This document shows, one piece after another, positions 61,051 to 64,000 of a DNA stretch of 64,000 nucleotides. The stretch comes from Clostridiales bacterium (GTDB lineage Bacteria > Bacillota > Clostridia > Christensenellales > UBA1242). The notes beneath the pieces were generated by a model. The model saw only the letters and a program-made list of their open reading frames with translations, was not told where the DNA came from and made no database searches. A program made the translations under genes and the position numbers. Position 1 is the stretch's first letter. Each line of letters starts with the position of its first letter. The stretch covers positions 1-64,000 of the forward strand of contig DPGI01000009.1 of assembly GCA_003522085.1 (NCBI GenBank). The letters run 5' to 3'.

Positions 61051-61555
61051 TTAAAGTTTCAGAATTTCATCTGCAATTTCACGAACAGTCTTATTGCTCG
61101 TATCAATTTTTACGGTATCAAGTAACCGATACATACGAATCCTTCCGACACTTCTGTCAATGACATCGGAAGTGCGGATTCCGCGGGCAATATCGGATGA
61201 CAACCGATTCCTCAGATTTACTTCGTCCATTATCAAGGATATTTTTATGACTCTGCAAGCGCTTGTGTCTAACTCATTAATTATACTATCAATAATGCAT
61301 TGTTCATGCATGACCCAGCAAAAAATAATGTTATCGTAAGTGGTACAACGAAGAAAGCTGTTCAACAGATAACAGATATTGCGCATGACCATATCCTTTG
61401 TTTCTTCTGTTACCTGAAACGGATCGGCATCCCAACACCAGTCACCGTCCAGAAAAACACTGTTGGGCAAATCTTTTTTCAGTTGTTGGCTGATTGTTGC
61501 TTTGCAAACTTATCTTTTAACTATGTATTGCGTTTGCAATCGCAAAAAGCTCCAT
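61051..61555 (-). pseudogene. Decayed P-loop nucleotide kinase-like gene
   Basis: A frame of 139 residues (from a TTG at 61470) carries the later part of a small NTPase/kinase: VFLDGDWCWDADPFQVTEET, IIFCWVMHEQCIIDSII, RVIKISLIMDEVNLRNRLSSD, and the IDTSNKTVREIADEI end. The upstream sequence still encodes ISQQLKKDLPNS in frame and, in another frame, MELFAIANA from an ATG at 61555. The expected glycine-rich loop between them (GxxGxGKT) is broken by a stop and a frameshift; what remains reads VCKATIS. The gene is therefore a pseudogene. Codon and base use look less AT-rich than the neighbours, which suggests a foreign source. Confidence 0.7.
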
Positions 61556-61579
61556 CGGCAAGGCAATGTTTGCAATAAC

Positions 61580-62200
61580 TCATCTCTTTTTGTAATAGTT
61601 CTTATAAATCCCGTTATGAGTAGAATCAGCATTTTCAATAAACAGCTTGAATTTGTATCCGCCGACATCGGTATCGAATTCATAGCGTATTTCAAAGAAC
61701 CATACTGAACCTTCTTTAAAATATTCATTATACAAAGTATTGTCTCTGATGTAATAAAACTTATACAATTTGCTCGGGTTGTCATCGAAATAATCAGACA
61801 AAGCGCTCTTTTGTTCTATGATATACCAGTTTTCATTTGTACTCATGCTGAATTTTTCGCTTCGCGGCTTGCCGAACATTCCGTCATAATGAGTTTTAAA
61901 ATACGAAAAATATGTCTCCGCATTCTCATTGAACGTTGCTTCGTCCGGGCAAATTTGCGAAAACGAATATCCGTCATTATACCAAGCGTCGCTTGATTTT
62001 ATTTCCCCGGACAATCCGGTCGGCACAGGTAACCCCGTAAGTCCTTTTGCCGACAGTTCTTCTTCGGTAAACCATTTTGAGCTGTCGTGAAGCGGCTTCA
62101 AAGTTTCTTCTCTGTCGTTATTTCCGCAAGCAACCAATCCAATGCACGTTATCACTAAAAGCACCGCACAAACAATTGTAGATAATTTCTTTCTAAGCAT
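61580..62200 (-). CDS. Lipoprotein, island-encoded
   Basis: A 206-residue lipoprotein: signal peptide with lipobox LVACG (Cys near residue 21) after MLRKKLSTIVCAVLLVITC, then an aromatic- and acid-rich outer domain (ASAKGLTGLPVPTG-like order as SAKGLTGLPVPTG, FSYFKTHYDGMFG, WYIIEQKSALSDYFDD, FEIRYEFDTDVGGYKFKLFI). No family name can be given. AAAGGAG precedes the ATG at 62200; a longer frame to 62308 is not supported. It is apparently intact among decayed genes of the tRNA-Asn island. Confidence 0.7.
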   Translation of the reverse strand: MLRKKLSTIVCAVLLVITCIGLVACGNNDREETLKPLHDSSKWFTEEELSAKGLTGLPVPTGLSGEIKSSDAWYNDGYSFSQICPDEATFNENAETYFSYFKTHYDGMFGKPRSEKFSMSTNENWYIIEQKSALSDYFDDNPSKLYKFYYIRDNTLYNEYFKEGSVWFFEIRYEFDTDVGGYKFKLFIENADSTHNGIYKNYYKKR

Positions 62201-62329
62201 AATACTTACAACTCCTTTAACATAATACTTACAGTCACTATTCCAGACGACATAATTATTATAGCACTTTTCGTGATAAAAATCAATAGCGGCCGCTTCG
62301 GAATTCACGCTATTATTATTTTCGCGCTT

Positions 62330-62608
62330 TCATCGTTTAAGAATGCGAAGTTCCGATACGTTAAAACTGCGATCGGCAATACAATAGCCATTCGGCTTCC
62401 CCGGAGCTTTCTCGCACAACACTTCATAACCGGACTCGTTTAGAAGTTCTACGTCCTTATATAGCGTTCTTCGGTCGCAAACAATTCCTATTACCGCGAG
62501 CCTTTCAATTATTTCGGTTGTCAACAAATAATTATCTTCATCCGAATGTTGGCGTAGTATTTCAAGTAATTTTATAAGCCTGATTTTGAAAGTATTTTCT
62601 TGTCGCAT
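62330..62608 (-). pseudogene. Truncated WYL-type transcriptional regulator (N-terminal HTH only)
   Basis: 92 residues that match only the winged-helix start of YafY/WYL regulators: IRLIKLLEILRQHSDEDNYL, TTEIIERLAVIGIVCDRRTL, YKDVELLNESGYEV and the beginning of the next part, FNVSELRILKR, after which the frame stops. Intact members have about 300 residues with a ligand-sensing WYL domain. The missing two thirds and the lack of remnants in the 20 bases beyond show a deletion. DNA binding might persist, but regulation would be lost. Confidence 0.7.
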
Positions 62609-62948
62609 CCGCTACTCTTTACACCTATCCCATTTTGACGTTTATAGTAAAACATATTTTGAAACATTTGTAAAACAATGGGTGTTTGCACTTACGGACA
62701 TCAGTTTACAAAAAAAAGACCGAACAGATTCTCTTCTGCTCGGTCAATCCATATTCAAATCCTACATATTCAGTATATAAGCGTCCTACCTACATAGGTG
62801 GTTTGTCGTTAATGTCTCGGCAAATCGAGACACTCTAACTCGGTCATTTTCGGGGTAAAATAGGTAATTCTCCCCTATTTCCCCTCAAAAAGGTAAGAAA
62901 AATGCCAAATTCGTCTCTTTTTCGTCGAGATAAATTCGACATAATCCG
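62609..62948. other. Island spacer with hairpins, no gene
   Basis: Contains a terminator (62718-62745), an inverted repeat GTCTCGGCAAATCGAGAC near 62815, and a short GGGG...CCCC stem near 62850-62885. No coding frame of note. This looks like the remains of a mobile-element end. Confidence 0.4.
62718..62745 (-). terminator. Orphan terminator in the island
   Basis: On the minus strand GACCGAGCAGA and TCTGTTCGGTC pair (with one G-U), then a run of T. No complete gene ends here, so the gene it served has probably been deleted. Confidence 0.75.
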
Positions 62949-63075
62949 TGGCGCCCCCTGTAGGGTGCGAATGAATAAGCAAGGCTGCTGTGTCAGCATT
63001 GCGCACGAGCACGGGCTAAGCGTTCAGCGTGCCCCGCCGCGTAGCGGGCGAACCGTAGGTTCGAATCCTTTCCTC
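62949..63075 (-). other. tRNA-Asn 3'-end fragment with inserted sequence
   Basis: GTGGCGCCCCCTGTAGG (62949-62965) copies the 3' end of tRNA-Asn(GTT) (63110-63124). After about 85 unrelated bases, GTAGGTTCGAATCC (63055-63068) returns on the opposite strand as a T-arm. The segment also has a GCCCCGCCGCGTAGCGGGC hairpin. Confidence 0.5.
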
Positions 63076-63084
63076 GCAACAAAA

Positions 63085-63106
63085 AAACCACGATAATTCG
63101 TGGTTT
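63085..63106 (-). terminator. Terminator of tRNA-Asn
   Basis: AAACCACGA / TCGTGGTTT (9 bp, loop TAAT), followed on the minus strand by seven T. Confidence 0.8.
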
Positions 63107-63108
63107 GT

Positions 63109-63183
<75 letters not shown>

Positions 63184-63310
63184 ATATTAAATTGTATTTC
63201 GGAGCACTCGGCTGTCAACCTTTATCGGTTTAATTCCGCTTCGCTCCATACGCCAGTCCTTACGGACATGTCGTTCAGCCTCGCACCCACCGCTGAGCTA
63301 AGGAGGCATA
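63184..63310. repeat. Rearranged tRNA-Asn fragments
   Basis: 63288-63310 repeats exactly the 23 bases at 63164-63186 (the 5' acceptor and D-arm of tRNA-Asn). 63201-63220 matches the anticodon arm (63144-63163) at 19 of 20 positions but inverted. The result is a broken second tRNA-Asn with an intervening foreign stretch, and it could fold into a long hairpin with the intact gene. Confidence 0.7.
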
Positions 63311-63326
63311 ATTAAAAGCTTGGGTT

Positions 63327-63355
63327 TTGCGAAAAGCCTTCGGGCTTTTTCGCAA
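63327..63355. terminator. UUCG-loop hairpin, terminator-like
   Basis: TTGCGAAAAGCC / GGCTTTTTCGCAA pair around TTCG with one bulge. It lies between the tRNA fragments and the last gene. The T-tract is only inside the stem, so its activity is uncertain. Confidence 0.5.
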
Positions 63356-63489
63356 TTATGCTTTGCAACAGTTAGGGAGGGAGAAAAACTGTTTGCGTAA
63401 GTAATATTAACACTCTGCTATTTAATTGTCAACCATTTTTGCAAACTTTTCTCCTTTGACTTTTTTATTTTTTATGATAAGATAATTTT
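63356..63489. other. Intergenic, no gene
   Basis: About 130 AT-rich bases with a TTGACT (63456-63461) that may be a -35 element for the last gene; GATAAT (63481-63486) would give a 19-base spacer. Nothing else is recognised. Confidence 0.4.
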
Positions 63490-64000
63490 ATGAACAAAAC
63501 TAGTAATTTTAATTTTGTCACAATTAAGTCTATATCTCAAAAAGAACTTGTCGCTTGTTTTCAAATCATAAAAAACAACCTGCCTTCAGAAGGCATCATT
63601 TTACAACCTGGTGACGAAAAACTTTGGAAAGATAACTTTGTTTCCAATGTAAATAATGACAATTTTATAACTGTTTTAATTTATCGCCACGGCTCAGTAT
63701 GCGGCTTTTTTACTCTTTTAATGGAAGAAAAATTATATCTGTGCGAAATTCAGTTTGACGAGTCTGTAAAAAACACTCGCCTTATTTTAGAAACTCTACT
63801 CTTTCTATTTAATCTTGACAAAATTTCAAATTATGAAAAAATATATTTTAATATCAAACGCTCAAATTTTATTTCAAACAAAACTTTCTCACATCTTGGC
63901 GGACAAGTCGTTTCAACCGCTACAGGCTCGCTGCAATATGTTTTAGACAGGTCAACCGTGCAATCTTATCTCAATCGCTTAAAATTTTCCACTATTGACA
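63490..64000 (+). CDS. GNAT-like protein, 3' end beyond the window
   Basis: ATG at 63490 with 170 complete codons and no stop before the edge. The product looks like an acetyltransferase fold: a beta/alpha order with FITVLIYRHGSVCGFFTLLM, ICEIQFDESV-like LYLCEIQFDESVKN, and NIKRSNFISNKTFSHLGG, which recalls the N..S..F.KLGF motif of GNATs. The usual acetyl-CoA R-x-x-G-x-G/A motif is not clear, so it could be a divergent or non-catalytic member. No ribosome site is visible. Confidence 0.5.
   Translation, partial: MNKTSNFNFVTIKSISQKELVACFQIIKNNLPSEGIILQPGDEKLWKDNFVSNVNNDNFITVLIYRHGSVCGFFTLLMEEKLYLCEIQFDESVKNTRLILETLLFLFNLDKISNYEKIYFNIKRSNFISNKTFSHLGGQVVSTATGSLQYVLDRSTVQSYLNRLKFSTID

Noticed and set aside
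62780..62890. CRISPR-like or att-type repeat cluster
   Set aside because: Short inverted repeats are present, but they are not repeated with regular spacing and do not form an array.
62902..63096. 64-residue frame on the plus strand in the tRNA-Asn island
   Set aside because: It is a translation through tRNA fragments, a hairpin and the terminator repeat, so it is not a credible gene.

Overview
The window looks like a chromosomal segment of a low-GC, endospore-lineage Firmicute, most likely an uncultured gut clostridium. The evidence is AT-rich intergenic DNA, strong AAGGAG ribosome sites, rho-independent terminators, and sporulation genes (spoIIE, a Spo0A-type regulator, cwlD, yabP, yabQ) mixed with Firmicute housekeeping genes. 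A finer placement (for example Christensenellales-like) is a guess.

Layout. 1-9487 is the 5' part of a giant exported repeat protein on the minus strand, running off the left edge. 9807-11637 holds trpS and a transglutaminase-like protein. 11872-14800 is a small accessory patch: a GNAT acetyltransferase between two copies of a 55-base repeat, a HEPN-domain protein, an IS3-type transposase and tRNA-Leu(CAG). 14904-18955 carries phosphoketolase, a monoacylglycerol-lipase-like hydrolase and an N-terminally truncated SipW-type signal peptidase. 18990-20018 is an ADP-ribosylglycohydrolase gene between two copies of the tRNA-Ser(TGA) 3' end, which looks like a small tRNA-targeted insertion.

20100-35849 is a mostly core region: DUF2207/LemA, a stand-alone Spo0A-C-like regulator divergent from an XRE regulator, M18 aminopeptidase, tilS, spoIIE, gmk, cwlD, several small envelope proteins, a Spo0A whose phospho-acceptor aspartate is glutamate, a lipoprotein, a metallophosphoesterase/yqeY pair, tRNA-Met, and a proline-rich protein coupled to a ferritin-like protein. 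35854-45852 carries glmM with an acetyltransferase-only GlmU, envelope proteins, dtd and the operon typA-(2TM protein)-dnaB-gltX. 45956-58426 holds a lipoprotein and a second giant protein, a lipoprotein of about 3,840 residues.

58502-60813 carries an RluA-type pseudouridine synthase, yabP-yabQ, a 59-residue membrane protein in the divIC position, and cvpA. 60903-63310 is a decayed island at tRNA-Asn(GTT) with two pseudogenes, a lipoprotein and scrambled tRNA pieces. The last gene (63490 onward) is an incomplete GNAT-like protein.

The genes group into sporulation and cortex functions, cell-wall precursor synthesis (glmM, GlmU-C), translation and its quality control, and a large investment in secreted repeat proteins. 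The most unusual signals are the apparently phosphomimetic Spo0A, the two giant surface proteins, the tRNA-linked insertions and the headless signal peptidase.
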